Source: Nocardia vinacea (lineage in GTDB: Bacteria; Actinomycetota; Actinomycetes; Mycobacteriales; Mycobacteriaceae). From it: DNA of 64,000 nt. Below the pieces are notes generated by a model. The model was not told where the DNA came from, did no database searches, and saw nothing but the letters and a program-made list of their open reading frames with translations. The stretch is taken from assembly GCF_035920345.1 (NCBI RefSeq), contig NZ_CP109149.1, forward strand, positions 1,674,001 to 1,738,000, read 5' to 3'. This document shows, one piece after another, positions 41,787 through 50,697 of the stretch; within the stretch, counting starts at the first letter, position 1, and each line of letters starts with the position of its first letter. Position numbers and translations under genes: made by a program.

Positions 41787-42296
41787 ATGAATGCTTATGA
41801 CGTCGGTCTCTTACTACTGCGAGCCTGCCTCGGTTTGACCATGGCCGCACACGGATACGGCAAGATCTTCTCGGGCGGACGGCTCACCGGAACTGCTGCG
41901 TGGTTCGACAGCATCGGGATGAAACCGGGCACGCTGCACGCGCGGCTGGCGGCGGGCTGCGAGGTCGGCTTCGGTATCGCACTCGCGGTGGGCCTGCTCA
42001 CCCCCGTCGCCGCGGCCGGATTCGTCGCGCTCATGGTGGTCGCGGCGTGGACCGTCCATCGGTCCAACGGATTCTTCATCGTGGGCAACGGCTGGGAGTA
42101 CAACATGGTGCTCGCGGTGGCGGCGATATCCGTAGCGACACTCGGCGCCGGGCGGATCAGCATCGATCGGCTGCTCTTCGGCACCGATCAACCCGATGGC
42201 TGGATAGGTCTGGCGATCGCGGCCGGTCTCGGAGCGGTGTCCGGTATCGGGCAACTGGCGATCTTCTACCGGCCGCAGGCCACGACGGTCTCCTGA
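41787..42296 (+). CDS. DoxX-family membrane protein
   Basis: A 169-aa integral membrane protein with four hydrophobic helices (near 5-25, 50-75, 80-95 and 140-160) and the DoxX signature LRACLGLTMAAHGYGKIF. DoxX proteins are linked to thiosulfate:quinone reductase and, in actinobacteria, to redox homeostasis at the membrane. Its TGA shares one base with the ATG of the CoA ligase that follows, so the two are translationally coupled; a membrane-linked uptake or electron-supply role for the ligase substrate is inference. Confidence 0.8.
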   Translation: MNAYDVGLLLLRACLGLTMAAHGYGKIFSGGRLTGTAAWFDSIGMKPGTLHARLAAGCEVGFGIALAVGLLTPVAAAGFVALMVVAAWTVHRSNGFFIVGNGWEYNMVLAVAAISVATLGAGRISIDRLLFGTDQPDGWIGLAIAAGLGAVSGIGQLAIFYRPQATTVS

Positions 42297-43819
42297 TGTC
42301 GAATCGGATGACACCATCGGCTCGCGACGAAAATGGCGACGGCACTGCGGAATTCGCGAACCAATTAGCAGCCCGCCTAGCCGACTACGGCGATCGGCCG
42401 TGTATCGAGTTCGAGCAGCGGTGGTACACGGGCGAGGAGATCGTCGACAACATCCGTGCGATCGAACTGACACTTGTAACCGCCGATGTCTCGATATCCG
42501 AGCGGATCGCAATCGTTGTTCGCAACCGCGTACCCCATGCCGCGGCGGTGCTCGGATGCATCGCCCGGTCTCGCCCGATCGCGATGGTCAACTCCTATCA
42601 GTCCGCCGAGTCCATAGCCCGTGACATCGGGGAAGTACGGCCCAGCGCGGTCATCGCGGATCGTCAGGATTGGACCGCGCCGGTGCTCGCGGCATGTGAG
42701 CGAGTCGGCAGTGCCGGGGTGTCGCTTTCACTGGATCCGCCGCGGGTGGACACGGTGCTGCCACGCACTTGCGTCGCGGGCCGCAGCTCGGATCCAGTGG
42801 TAGAGGTACCCGGGTTGCACATCTTGACCAGCGGAACGACCGGACCGCCGAAACGAGTGCCGATCCCGATGGCCGCGCTCGAACATACGGTGCGGAGCAT
42901 GACCGGCGGCGAAACCGCCGGATCCGACGATCCGCCGGAGTTGGTGTACTGGCCATTCGGCAGTGTGGGCATCTGCCAGTTGCTCGCCGGTCCGTTTCTC
43001 GGCAAGCGGATAGTGCTGCTGGAGAAGTTCAGCGTCGAAGAGTGGGTTCGCGCGGTCAAGACCTACCGGATCAAGCGGGCGGGGGTGCAGCCGACGATTC
43101 TGCGAATGATTCTGCAGGCCGATGTCCCACGCGAAGATCTGGCATCGCTGGAGTATCTGCCCGGTGGTTCCGGGCCACTGGAAGCCGAACTGCGTGCGGA
43201 ATTCGAGCAGCGCTACGGTATTCCGCTGCTGTGGGCGTACGGGGCGACCGAGTTCGCGGGTTCGGTCTGTGCGTGGACACCTGAGCTGCACCGGCAATTC
43301 GGTGCCACCAAGGAGGGCAGTGTCGGCAGACCGCTGCCGGGTGTACAGGTCCGGGTCGTCGACGCGGCGACCGGATCCGAGGCGGATGTCGGCGCGCAGG
43401 GCTTGCTGGAAGCCAAAGTGGCTGTGCTCGGCCCGAATTGGGTGCGCACGACCGATCTCGCCTCGGTGGACGCCGACGGTTTCGTCACCGTGCACGGCCG
43501 GGGCGACGGCGCGATCAATCGCGGTGGATTCAAGATCCTGCCCGAGACCGTGCGCAAGGTACTGCTCGGACATCCGGCGGTCCGCGATGCCTGCGTGGTC
43601 GGTGTGCCCGATGCGCGGCTGGGGCAGGTGCCCTTCGCCGCGGTGGAGGTGCGGCGCGGTGTACCTACCCCGGCGGAGTCGGAACTGAAAGAACTCCTCC
43701 GGCAAGCACTTCCGAGCCACCACGTGCCGGTCGCGATCACGGTGGTCGAACGACTGCCGCGGAATGCGGCGTTGAAGGCGAAGCTGGACGAGGTGGCGGC
43801 GATGTACGGCCGCGGCTGA
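42296..43819 (+). CDS. Acyl-CoA synthetase-like AMP-binding protein
   Basis: A 507-aa adenylate-forming enzyme, starting at ATG 42296 inside TGATG; the open frame back to 41900 is an overlap shadow of DoxX. The P-loop reads ILTSGTTGPPKRVPI, with Arg replacing the usual Gly after PPK, then WAYGATEFAGS and INRGGFKILPETVRKVL. The C-terminal catalytic Lys is probably in NAALKAKL. It is a close architectural match to the ligase at 50687, which shares the TSGTTGPPKR loop, so the two are likely paralogues. Confidence 0.83.
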   Translation: MSNRMTPSARDENGDGTAEFANQLAARLADYGDRPCIEFEQRWYTGEEIVDNIRAIELTLVTADVSISERIAIVVRNRVPHAAAVLGCIARSRPIAMVNSYQSAESIARDIGEVRPSAVIADRQDWTAPVLAACERVGSAGVSLSLDPPRVDTVLPRTCVAGRSSDPVVEVPGLHILTSGTTGPPKRVPIPMAALEHTVRSMTGGETAGSDDPPELVYWPFGSVGICQLLAGPFLGKRIVLLEKFSVEEWVRAVKTYRIKRAGVQPTILRMILQADVPREDLASLEYLPGGSGPLEAELRAEFEQRYGIPLLWAYGATEFAGSVCAWTPELHRQFGATKEGSVGRPLPGVQVRVVDAATGSEADVGAQGLLEAKVAVLGPNWVRTTDLASVDADGFVTVHGRGDGAINRGGFKILPETVRKVLLGHPAVRDACVVGVPDARLGQVPFAAVEVRRGVPTPAESELKELLRQALPSHHVPVAITVVERLPRNAALKAKLDEVAAMYGRG

Positions 43820-44080
43820 CGGCACGGTCGATCGGCGCTGCCGCGGCACCGGCTCGACTGGGGGGCGCCGTAGTATCGGCCGAATTTCGGGCGGATATGG
43901 CGTAGTGGGCTGGTAGAGAGCAGTTTTCGCGTTTGTGGTGCGGGGTCGGGTGGTTGGTGCTCGGCTTGGCTGCCGATCAGGTTGATCGGTGTGCTGGAGG
44001 TTGGGGTTCGTGGCGACGAGGGTGTTCGCGGTTGGGCATCGCGATCGCGTTGTGCACGCTGCCGTGGCTGGGCTTCGGAA
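43820..44080. other. Intergenic/degenerate sequence before the Tn3 remnant
   Basis: A 261-bp stretch with no supported gene. The GT-rich segment around 43910-44010 could include a decayed transposon end, but I cannot point to a clean Tn3 inverted repeat. Confidence 0.35.
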
Positions 44081-45383
44081 TGGTATGTGCGGGAAGAGAC
44101 CCTGCGCGCGGCGAATCTGGCGATCATCGACTACCACCAGCGGCTGCCGCTGACCACAGTGTTCGGTGCGGGCACGCTGTCCTCGAGCGACGGACAGCGG
44201 TTCCCGGTGCGCGGCAAGTCGACTTCGGCCCGGGAGATGGTCATCCATGGCGGCCGGGTGCTGTCGACCTACACGCACGTGACCGATCAGCACGCCACCT
44301 ACGGCACGAAGATCATCGTCGCCACGAAGCGGGAAGCGCACTACGTGCTGGATGAAATCCTCGGCAACGCAACGGATCTGCCGAGCACCGAACACGCGAC
44401 CGATACCCACGGCGTGACCCTGGTCAACTTCGGGCTGTTCGACCTGCTCGGCATGCAGCTCTCACCCCGGATCCGGGACCTGGGGAAGATCACCCTGTAC
44501 CGGCCTGGTCCCCGCCGTGAGACCGAGGCCCGGTTCCCACATGCCGGACCGCTGATGACACGGCGGGCCAACCTCGAGCTGATCGCCGAGCACTGGGACG
44601 ATCTGTTGCGGCTGGCGGGGTCGCTGAAGTTCGGGCACGCCACCGCCTCGCTGCTGGTCGGCAAGCTGTCCGCGTCCGGACGGCAGAACACCCTCGCCAC
44701 CGCGCTCGAGGAGTACGGGGCCCTGCGGCGCATCGTCTACGCCGTCCGCTATTTGTCGGATCCGGACTACCGGCGCAAGATCTCCCGCCAACTCAACAAG
44801 GGCGAGTCCCTGCACGCGCTACGGCGGGACCTGTTGTATGCGCACGAGGGCACGATCCGTGCCCGCCAGCTCGAAGACCAAACCGAGCAGGCCTGGTGCC
44901 TGACCCTCGCGACGAACGCCGTGATCGCTTGGACCACAGAGTATTACGGTCTCGCGGTCGAGCAGATGCGCCGGGCAGGGCGACGCATCGAGGACGAGGT
45001 CTTGGCGCACATCAGCCCGGCGCACAGCGAGAACATCAATTTCTTCGGTGCCATCGAGGTAGACATCGACGCCGAACTCGCCCAGCTCGGACCGACCGGC
45101 TACCGGCCGCTACGGGTCCGCGACACCTTGTTTCGACTTTCGGCCACGCTGCTGCGAATCGCCCAACGAGCAGTGGCAGAAGCGGCTCACCGATGCCGAC
45201 CGGCGGGCCAAATCTCCGCTGTTCTGGACCCATGTGAACCCCTACGGCCGGTTCGAGCTGGACATGAATTCCCACCTCGATCTCGCCGGTGCAGCGGCCA
45301 TGCTGCCAGGCCCCCGCACCGCGCCCGACACGCAGGCTCCCGAACCGGCGGCGGAGGCTTCCACCCCGCCCGAAGCTCCCTGA
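44081..45383 (+). pseudogene. tnpA: Tn3-family transposase, C-terminal remnant
   Basis: From 44081 to about 45114 the frame is the DDE region of a Tn3 TnpA: WYVREETLRAANLAI, GTLSSSDGQRFPVRGKS (first Asp), YTHVTDQHATYGTK (second Asp), ILGNATDLP, FDLLGMQLSPRIRDLGKI, LKFGHATASLLVGKLSAS, LNKGESLHALRRDL (catalytic Glu region) and HISPAHSENINFFG. The N-terminal two thirds of a ~1000-aa transposase are absent. From about 45150 to 45383 another frame reads LTDADRRAKSPLFWTHVNPY, which looks like the tail of a second related transposase. The element is inactive; no matching ends are evident. Confidence 0.82.
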
Positions 45384-45425
45384 CGCTCGACTTTTGGGGG
45401 ATGAGGAGGTCACGCCGGAGCTTCT

Positions 45426-46406
45426 TTACTGGGGGATGTCGACCAGTACACGGCCGCGACCGCCGGCGTCGATGCGGTCGTGAGCCTTGGCGATGTCGGC
45501 GAGCGGGAAGCGGTCGCCGACATCGACGGTGAGGGCGCCGACGGCGGCCGCGGCGGTGAGGTCGCGGGTGGCCTGGCGCCTGGCTTCGGCGGGGAAGTCG
45601 TCGCTGCCGAGCAAGCGCAGGGTGACGTTGTTGAACAGCAGGGTCCAGAACGGGATCTCGGTGCGGTCGTGGCGGGTGGCGTACGCGGCGATGACCGCGC
45701 CGTTCGCAGCGACGGCGTCGTCCAGGTCGGCGTTGTCGGACAGGGCGACCTCGATGATCCGGTCCACGCCGTCGGTTGCGTGGGCGCGGATTGCGGCGGC
45801 GGGGTCGCCTGAGTCGAGGGCGACGGCGTGGGAGACGACCTCGGGATCGATCCTGTCCAGTTCGGTGCTGCGTCGGACGGTGCCGATGACCGTGGCCCCG
45901 CCCCAGCGGGCGAGCTGGGCGGCCAGTGAGCCGACCCCGCCGAGCAGGCCGTTGACCAGCACCAGTTTGCCGTCGACGGGGCCGTCGGCGAAGACGGTGC
46001 GGTGCGCGGTGATGCCGGGGATGCCCAGGCTCGCGCCGAGGTCGTCGGACAGGTGGTCGGGCAGTGGGACGGCGAGGTCGCCGGGGACGACGGTGTACTG
46101 GGCGGCGGTGCCGAAGGGGCGGTAGGACTGGGCGCCGTACACCCACACGCGCGTCCCGACGTGGCGCGCGTCGACGCCGTCGCCAACGGCGTCGATGATG
46201 CCGGCGGCGTCGCTGTGCGGGATCACCCGCGGATAGGGCATGGCCGAGCCGGTCCAGCCGCGACGCTTCTTGGTGTCGCCGGGGTTGGCGCCGGAGACGG
46301 TGACGCGGACACGGACCTCACCGGGGCCAGGGGTGGGGTCGGGCAGCTCACCGAGCTGGAGCACTTCGGCGGCCGGGCCCTGCTGGTCGTACCAGGACGC
46401 AAGCAT
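45426..46406 (-). CDS. Quinone-reductase-like MDR oxidoreductase
   Basis: A 326-aa medium-chain dehydrogenase/reductase of the zinc-free NADPH:quinone reductase branch. The N-terminal catalytic domain starts PGPGEVRVRVTVSGANPGD, and the cofactor domain has VNGLLGGVGSLAAQLA (AxxGGVG loop) near 145-160. The C-terminal end IDAGGRGRVLVDIPQ is complete. It is encoded 2 bp downstream of a PadR regulator gene, forming a PadR-reductase unit under the 32-bp palindrome. Quinone or electrophile detoxification is the common role of such pairs. Confidence 0.87.
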   Translation of the reverse strand: MLASWYDQQGPAAEVLQLGELPDPTPGPGEVRVRVTVSGANPGDTKKRRGWTGSAMPYPRVIPHSDAAGIIDAVGDGVDARHVGTRVWVYGAQSYRPFGTAAQYTVVPGDLAVPLPDHLSDDLGASLGIPGITAHRTVFADGPVDGKLVLVNGLLGGVGSLAAQLARWGGATVIGTVRRSTELDRIDPEVVSHAVALDSGDPAAAIRAHATDGVDRIIEVALSDNADLDDAVAANGAVIAAYATRHDRTEIPFWTLLFNNVTLRLLGSDDFPAEARRQATRDLTAAAAVGALTVDVGDRFPLADIAKAHDRIDAGGRGRVLVDIPQ

Positions 46407-46408
46407 GT

Positions 46409-46984
46409 TCAGTCCTTCCGATCACGGGTGTGGGTCTGAGGGTGGGGCTGCTCGTCCGCTGCTCGGATGCCGTCGCCGTCCATGACCTCGTGGAGCCAGG
46501 CGCGTTCTGCGCGGCTGGTGGCGCGGGCGGTGAGCAGCATGCCGCGCCGGTAAGGGTCGGTGACCTGCTCGGCGCGCAGCGGGGTGTCACCGTCGTAGAA
46601 GAAGCTGGCGGGGGCCTCCAGGAAGTCCAGGCGGCGTCGCAGCACGGCGTGCTGCTCGGCGCTGTTGGGCAGCAGTGAGAGGAACGCCAGGATCACGAAC
46701 CAGCGGGAGAAGTCGGTGATCTCGTGCTCGGCCGGTTCCCGCAGCCGCCGCAGCATGTCCGCGCGTCCTGCCGCGGTCAGGTTCAGCACGTACCGGCCGC
46801 CGCCCGCCTCGGGTGCGCGGCGCCGTTCGATCAGCTCGGCCTTCGTCAGCCGGTTGATCGCCGGGTAGAGGGTGCCGTCGCTGACCGGACGGCTGTAGCC
46901 GGTCAGGTGCGTGATGCGGCGGCGCAGCTCGTGCCCCGGCAGTGGGCCCTCGGTCAGGAAGCCGAGTATCGCGAGTTCAAGCAT
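46409..46984 (-). CDS. PadR-family transcriptional repressor
   Basis: A 191-aa PadR regulator: winged helix at 1-80 (ILGFLTEGPLPGHELRRRI, then SDGTLYPAINRL as recognition region and a GGGRYVLNLT wing), followed by a coiled-coil/dimerisation C-terminal part with PNSAEQHAVLRRRLDFLE. PadR proteins repress neighbouring detoxification genes until a small aromatic or xenobiotic ligand binds. A perfect palindrome 15 bp upstream of its ATG is the obvious operator for itself and the reductase behind it. Confidence 0.9.
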   Translation of the reverse strand: MLELAILGFLTEGPLPGHELRRRITHLTGYSRPVSDGTLYPAINRLTKAELIERRRAPEAGGGRYVLNLTAAGRADMLRRLREPAEHEITDFSRWFVILAFLSLLPNSAEQHAVLRRRLDFLEAPASFFYDGDTPLRAEQVTDPYRRGMLLTARATSRAERAWLHEVMDGDGIRAADEQPHPQTHTRDRKD

Positions 46985-46998
46985 GACCCCAGGATCCT

Positions 46999-47030
46999 AC
47001 ATCGAAACGATGTGCACATCGTTTCGATGT
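46999..47030. promoter_or_regulatory. Perfect 32-bp palindrome, probable PadR operator
   Basis: The left half ACATCGAAACGATGTG is followed directly by its exact reverse complement, with nested ATGTGCACAT at the centre and ATCG..CGAT steps in each half. It lies 15 bp upstream of the PadR start. PadR sites typically contain ATGT/ACAT spaced like the centre of this palindrome, so autoregulation is likely. Confidence 0.75.
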
Positions 47031-47042
47031 TACGGTGACCAG

Positions 47043-47300
47043 CTCGAGGGCCACAGTGCCGATGGACTACCCGGCCCCAGCCGGGCCCTGAGCTCGGTCT
47101 CCGACACCGAGATCGGCGCAGCCCTGGAAACTCTGTGGGGCGCAGCGGCGGTCAACACCTGGAACGCGCGTCGCGCCACGGTAGCGAAATGGCTGTCCTG
47201 GTGCCGCGAGCAAGACCGGGACGCCCCGGCAGTCCCGGCGTCGGCCGGGCGGTCGACCCCGCCGGATTCGGAGACACCGGTGCGCTCGCGGACCGCGTCG
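47043..47300 (+). pseudogene. Tyrosine-recombinase N-terminal fragment
   Basis: An in-frame stretch reads LSSVSDTEIGAALETLWG then VNTWNARRATVAKWLSWCRE and PPDSETPVRSRTA, the look of a SAM-like core-binding domain of an integrase/XerC-type recombinase, with no catalytic domain following. The next 20 bp already belong to the leftward thioesterase gene. Together with the Tn3 remnant it marks this 43.8-47.3 kb segment as past mobile DNA. Confidence 0.5.
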
Positions 47301-47320
47301 ATGAACTCGACTGCGCTCGG

Positions 47321-47731
47321 CTACGACTCTGTCGCGCCGGTGTTGAATTCGACCGTGGCGAAGTTGACGGTCGCGAGTGCGGCCAGCTCGTCACCCGGCA
47401 TGCTCCGCACTTCGACCTGGACGACGATGGACCGCTTACCCGCATGCACGATCTTGGTCACGGCGCGCGCCGCGCCGTCGGTGATGGCGCGGAAATAGCG
47501 CACACTCAGATCCGAGGTGACGACGCCGCCGCCGTTCGGTCGTGTCGCCAACGCTGCTGTGCCCGCCGCGATATCGGCCAGTGTCGCGATGAGCCCGCCC
47601 TGTAGTCCGCCCGAGGTGTTGACCACGTGTGGAGCGACCGGAAGCTCCCAAACGGGCGAATCGTCCGCGCCGCCGTTTCGGCGGAATCCGATGTGGTCGA
47701 GGAGCCCACTGATCGCTTGCATCGCTGTCAT
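47321..47731 (-). CDS. PaaI-type acyl-CoA thioesterase
   Basis: Hot-dog thioesterase of 136 aa. The signature VVNTSGGLQGGLIATLADIAAG carries the HGG-like catalytic turn (here SGGLQGG), followed by DLSVRYFR and a final strand VNFATVEF. PaaI-like enzymes release CoA from stalled aromatic or aliphatic acyl-CoAs. It starts 35 bp downstream of the ligase gene at 47766 in the same direction and is probably the last gene of the 53807-47321 operon. Confidence 0.83.
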   Translation of the reverse strand: MTAMQAISGLLDHIGFRRNGGADDSPVWELPVAPHVVNTSGGLQGGLIATLADIAAGTAALATRPNGGGVVTSDLSVRYFRAITDGAARAVTKIVHAGKRSIVVQVEVRSMPGDELAALATVNFATVEFNTGATES

Positions 47732-47765
47732 TGTTTCCGCTCACCTTGTCGCGCATACACGGTAT

Positions 47766-49343
47766 TCATTTACTGCCCTGGCGCGACAGCAGGTCGCGCA
47801 ATGCCCTGATATCGACCTTGCCGGTTGATCCGCGTTGGATGCTCTCGTCGGACTTCAGCAGCAACCAGATCGTCGGCACCTTGAACGCGCTGAGCCGTTG
47901 CCGCGCGGCGGTGTGGAGCCGATCGATCGAGATATCACCCACCACGGCCGCGGCCACCTGATCGCCTTGCCCCTGAACGACATTGGTGACGAAGGCGTTC
48001 TCCACACCGTCGATACCGCGGAGGGCCTGCTCCACCTCACTGGGATAGACGGTGGCGCCGCTGACCTTGAACATGTCGTCGGAGCGGCCGTGATAGAACA
48101 GGTACCCGCCTTCGTCGAGATGGCCGAGATCCCCGGTGGGATAGAAGCCGTCGACGGTCAGCAGGTCTTCGCGACTGCGGCGGCAGATACCGCGCAGCAT
48201 ATGCGGTCCGCGGAGTTGGATCTCACCCACCGTGCCCACGCGTGCCGGGCTGCCGTCCGTCGGATCGACGATGCGCACCTCCATCCCGGCAAACGGTCGC
48301 CCGCAGCTGCCCGCCGCGGTCTCGGGCATATCGGTGTCGGCGCGGTAACCGCAGTAGGGGCCGAAGGATTCCGTCATGCCGAACAGGTTGGCGCGCACAC
48401 CGGGTCGCGAGCGCTGCTCGGGCGGTAGCAATGCCTCGAGGCTACCCGGTCGCAGTGCCGAGAGGTCGGCGCCGACCGTATCCGCCTGGCGCGCAAGCGC
48501 TTCGGCCTGATCGGGCCAGCCGCGAAAGAGGGTGACCCGCTCGCGTTCCAACAGTCGCAATGTCGTCTCCGGTCGCGGTATCGCCTCGGTGACCAGGGTG
48601 GCGCCGGCCAGCAGCGCGGACAGGACACCACCGCCGAAGCCGCCCACCCAGAAAAAGGGCATCGGCAAGTACAGCCTGGTGTCGCCATCGATGCATCGGC
48701 TGGCGAGTCCGGAGCGCACGGCGCCGAATGCGTTGCCGTGCGAGTGGATCACGCCCTTCGGGAGACTTCGGCTTCCGGAAGTGAACATGATCGTCAGCGG
48801 ATCGGCGGCGGCGACGGTGCGCGCCAACGCGGCGGCGACCTCGGTGGCTGTTGCGGAAACCGGCAGCCTATCCACTTGATCGACCGTCCACACCCGCCGT
48901 AGCGCGGGCAGCGCGGGGCGGTGGATCGGCGCGTCGTCGAGATCGGTTAGGGCCAAGTCGGATCGAAGGCCCTCGACGTAGCGGTGCCCGCGGAACTCCT
49001 CGATCGTGATCACGAATTCCACTGCGGCGACGCGCAATTGCGCGATCAGTTCCAGGGTCTTCAGCAAGGTGCTGAGCGGTACCAGCACGGCACCGATACG
49101 CGTGAGCGCGACCGCGAACTGCACCCAGCGGACGCTATTGGGCATGATCAACCCCACCCGGGTGCCCTTGCCGACACCGGCCTCGACGAATGCCGCGGCC
49201 AGCCGGTGTGTCGTCGCGTCGAGTTCGGCGTAGGTCAGGCGCGCGGTCGGATCGATGACCGCCGAGTCGGCTCCGTTGCGGTCGGCGCGCAGTCGTATCA
49301 ATGCGTCGACGGTGCATACGGTCGACGCGACATCCTCAGGCAT
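47766..49343 (-). CDS. Acyl-CoA synthetase (AMP-forming)
   Basis: Adenylate-forming ligase of 525 aa, ATG 49343, overlapping the stop of the previous ligase by 8 bp; the frame back to 49691 is a shadow. The P-loop is unusual: IMFTSGSRSLPKGVIHSHG, where SRS replaces the normal STG. NLFGMTESFGP and SGATVYPSEVEQALRGIDG follow, and GSTGKVDIRAL near the C-terminus holds the catalytic Lys. It is a complete two-domain enzyme, the third of three consecutive ligases in one operon, and best related to the 49336 protein by its PFFW(I/V)GGF block. Confidence 0.86.
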   Translation of the reverse strand: MPEDVASTVCTVDALIRLRADRNGADSAVIDPTARLTYAELDATTHRLAAAFVEAGVGKGTRVGLIMPNSVRWVQFAVALTRIGAVLVPLSTLLKTLELIAQLRVAAVEFVITIEEFRGHRYVEGLRSDLALTDLDDAPIHRPALPALRRVWTVDQVDRLPVSATATEVAAALARTVAAADPLTIMFTSGSRSLPKGVIHSHGNAFGAVRSGLASRCIDGDTRLYLPMPFFWVGGFGGGVLSALLAGATLVTEAIPRPETTLRLLERERVTLFRGWPDQAEALARQADTVGADLSALRPGSLEALLPPEQRSRPGVRANLFGMTESFGPYCGYRADTDMPETAAGSCGRPFAGMEVRIVDPTDGSPARVGTVGEIQLRGPHMLRGICRRSREDLLTVDGFYPTGDLGHLDEGGYLFYHGRSDDMFKVSGATVYPSEVEQALRGIDGVENAFVTNVVQGQGDQVAAAVVGDISIDRLHTAARQRLSAFKVPTIWLLLKSDESIQRGSTGKVDIRALRDLLSRQGSK

Positions 49344-50697
49344 CGAACATCTTTCGGAGGCGTTGGACATCGACCTCCCCGGGGGAGACGTTCGCGCCTG
49401 CGGTTCTGATCGTCGAACCGTGCCTGCCGATGAAGTAGACGAAGCCGTCGCCGTCGAGGCGCACCAGATCACCGGTGTGGAACCAGCCGTCGGCATCGAA
49501 ACTCTCCTCCCGGCTGCGCTTGTAGTAGCCCTGCATGACATAGGGCCCGCGAATGCACAGCTCGCCGGTCTCGACCTCGGCACCGGTGTCCGGGTCGACG
49601 ATCCTGATGTCGAATCCGGGGGCGGGCTTGCCGAATGATCCGCGGCGCTGCTCCGGCTGATCGGATTCGTCGCCGCTGAGCAGCACGACACCGCCCGCCT
49701 CGGTCATACCGAGCATATTGTGGCGCAGCTCGGGATCGCGGGGGCGCACCTCCTCGGCCATGATCGAGTACAGGTTGCCTCGGCGCATACTGGACAGATC
49801 GCGATCGGCGAAGCTGGGATGCCGGGCCAGGTGGGCGATGGCCGCCACGAAACCATTTGTCATCGTCGGCTTCTCGGCCTCCAGCAGATCCAGCGTCGCA
49901 CCGGCGTCGGTGGTGTTCGAGCACACCAGCGTCGATCCGGCGACCAGGGTCGCCAGCAGCCCGAAGGCGAATCCGCCGATCCAGAAGAACGGCGAGCTGC
50001 AGAACAAGGTGTCTGTCTCGGTGAGTCCGCGGATCTCGTTCAAGTTCTTCTGGTGGTCGAGTAGTGCGCGGTGCGTGTGCACGACTCCTTTGGGTGCGCC
50101 GGTGGAACCGGAGGTGTAGATGACGGCCAGCGGGTCCGAGCCGTCGACATCGTGCTCCATCGCGGTGAGCAGTGCGTCGTCGACAGACTCGGCGAAGTGG
50201 TCGAGGCCCTCGATACTGCGGACGCGGCGCGGGTCCGTGTCGTAGCTGATCGCGACATGGCGCAGCTGAGGGACCGTACTGCAGAACAACCTGCCCCCGG
50301 AGCCGAACTTCGAGCTGGTCAGCACCTCGGTCAGTCGCTGGACGTAATCGTGGGAGCGAAAGCCAGCGGCGGCCAGCAGAATTCGGATATCACCGTCGAC
50401 CAACTGCCCGCGTATCTCCCCGGCGGTGGCGAACGTCGAGAACGGGACGGTCACCGCACCGATCCGAGCGGCCGCCAGTGCGCCGACGACGAAGTCGGCG
50501 CTGTTGGGATACAGCAACCCGATATGGGTGCCCTTACCGGCCCCGAGTGCGATCAGTCCGCGGGCGAGCCGGGCCGAGCGGCGCTGCGCTTCGCCATAGC
50601 CGAGACGCTCCTCGTCGCAGATCAACAGCGGATGATCAGGCCTGGTTCGCGCGTGCCGGTGCAGGAGCCGCGCCACAGTGGGGGAGTTAGTACCCAT
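49336..50697 (-). CDS. Acyl-CoA synthetase lacking the C-terminal lid domain
   Basis: A 453-aa adenylate-forming protein with an intact N-domain: IYTSGSTGAPKGVVHTHR P-loop, SSPFFWIGGF, NMLGMTEAGG and WFHTGDLVRLDGDGFVYFIGR with the hinge Asp. Right after GSTIRTAGANVSPGEVDV the protein ends (QRLRKMFDA), so the mobile C-domain of about 80-100 residues, including the catalytic Lys, is absent. Either it is a deletion product or works with the C-domain of a neighbour. ATG 50697 overlaps the previous stop by 11 bp. Confidence 0.82.
   Translation of the reverse strand: MGTNSPTVARLLHRHARTRPDHPLLICDEERLGYGEAQRRSARLARGLIALGAGKGTHIGLLYPNSADFVVGALAAARIGAVTVPFSTFATAGEIRGQLVDGDIRILLAAAGFRSHDYVQRLTEVLTSSKFGSGGRLFCSTVPQLRHVAISYDTDPRRVRSIEGLDHFAESVDDALLTAMEHDVDGSDPLAVIYTSGSTGAPKGVVHTHRALLDHQKNLNEIRGLTETDTLFCSSPFFWIGGFAFGLLATLVAGSTLVCSNTTDAGATLDLLEAEKPTMTNGFVAAIAHLARHPSFADRDLSSMRRGNLYSIMAEEVRPRDPELRHNMLGMTEAGGVVLLSGDESDQPEQRRGSFGKPAPGFDIRIVDPDTGAEVETGELCIRGPYVMQGYYKRSREESFDADGWFHTGDLVRLDGDGFVYFIGRHGSTIRTAGANVSPGEVDVQRLRKMFDA

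Noticed and set aside
42728..44410. 560-codon minus-strand frame opposite the ligase at 42296
   Set aside because: No domain and opposite to a conserved AMP-binding enzyme.
45382..45405. Possible Tn3 inverted-repeat end (CTGACGCTC with a nearby GGGGG run)
   Set aside because: Only short partial similarity in one place and no matching opposite end was found.
47757..47777. A further copy of the operator before the PaaI thioesterase
   Set aside because: Only ACGGTA and TTACTG fragments are present with poor symmetry, and the gene seems to be inside an operon.
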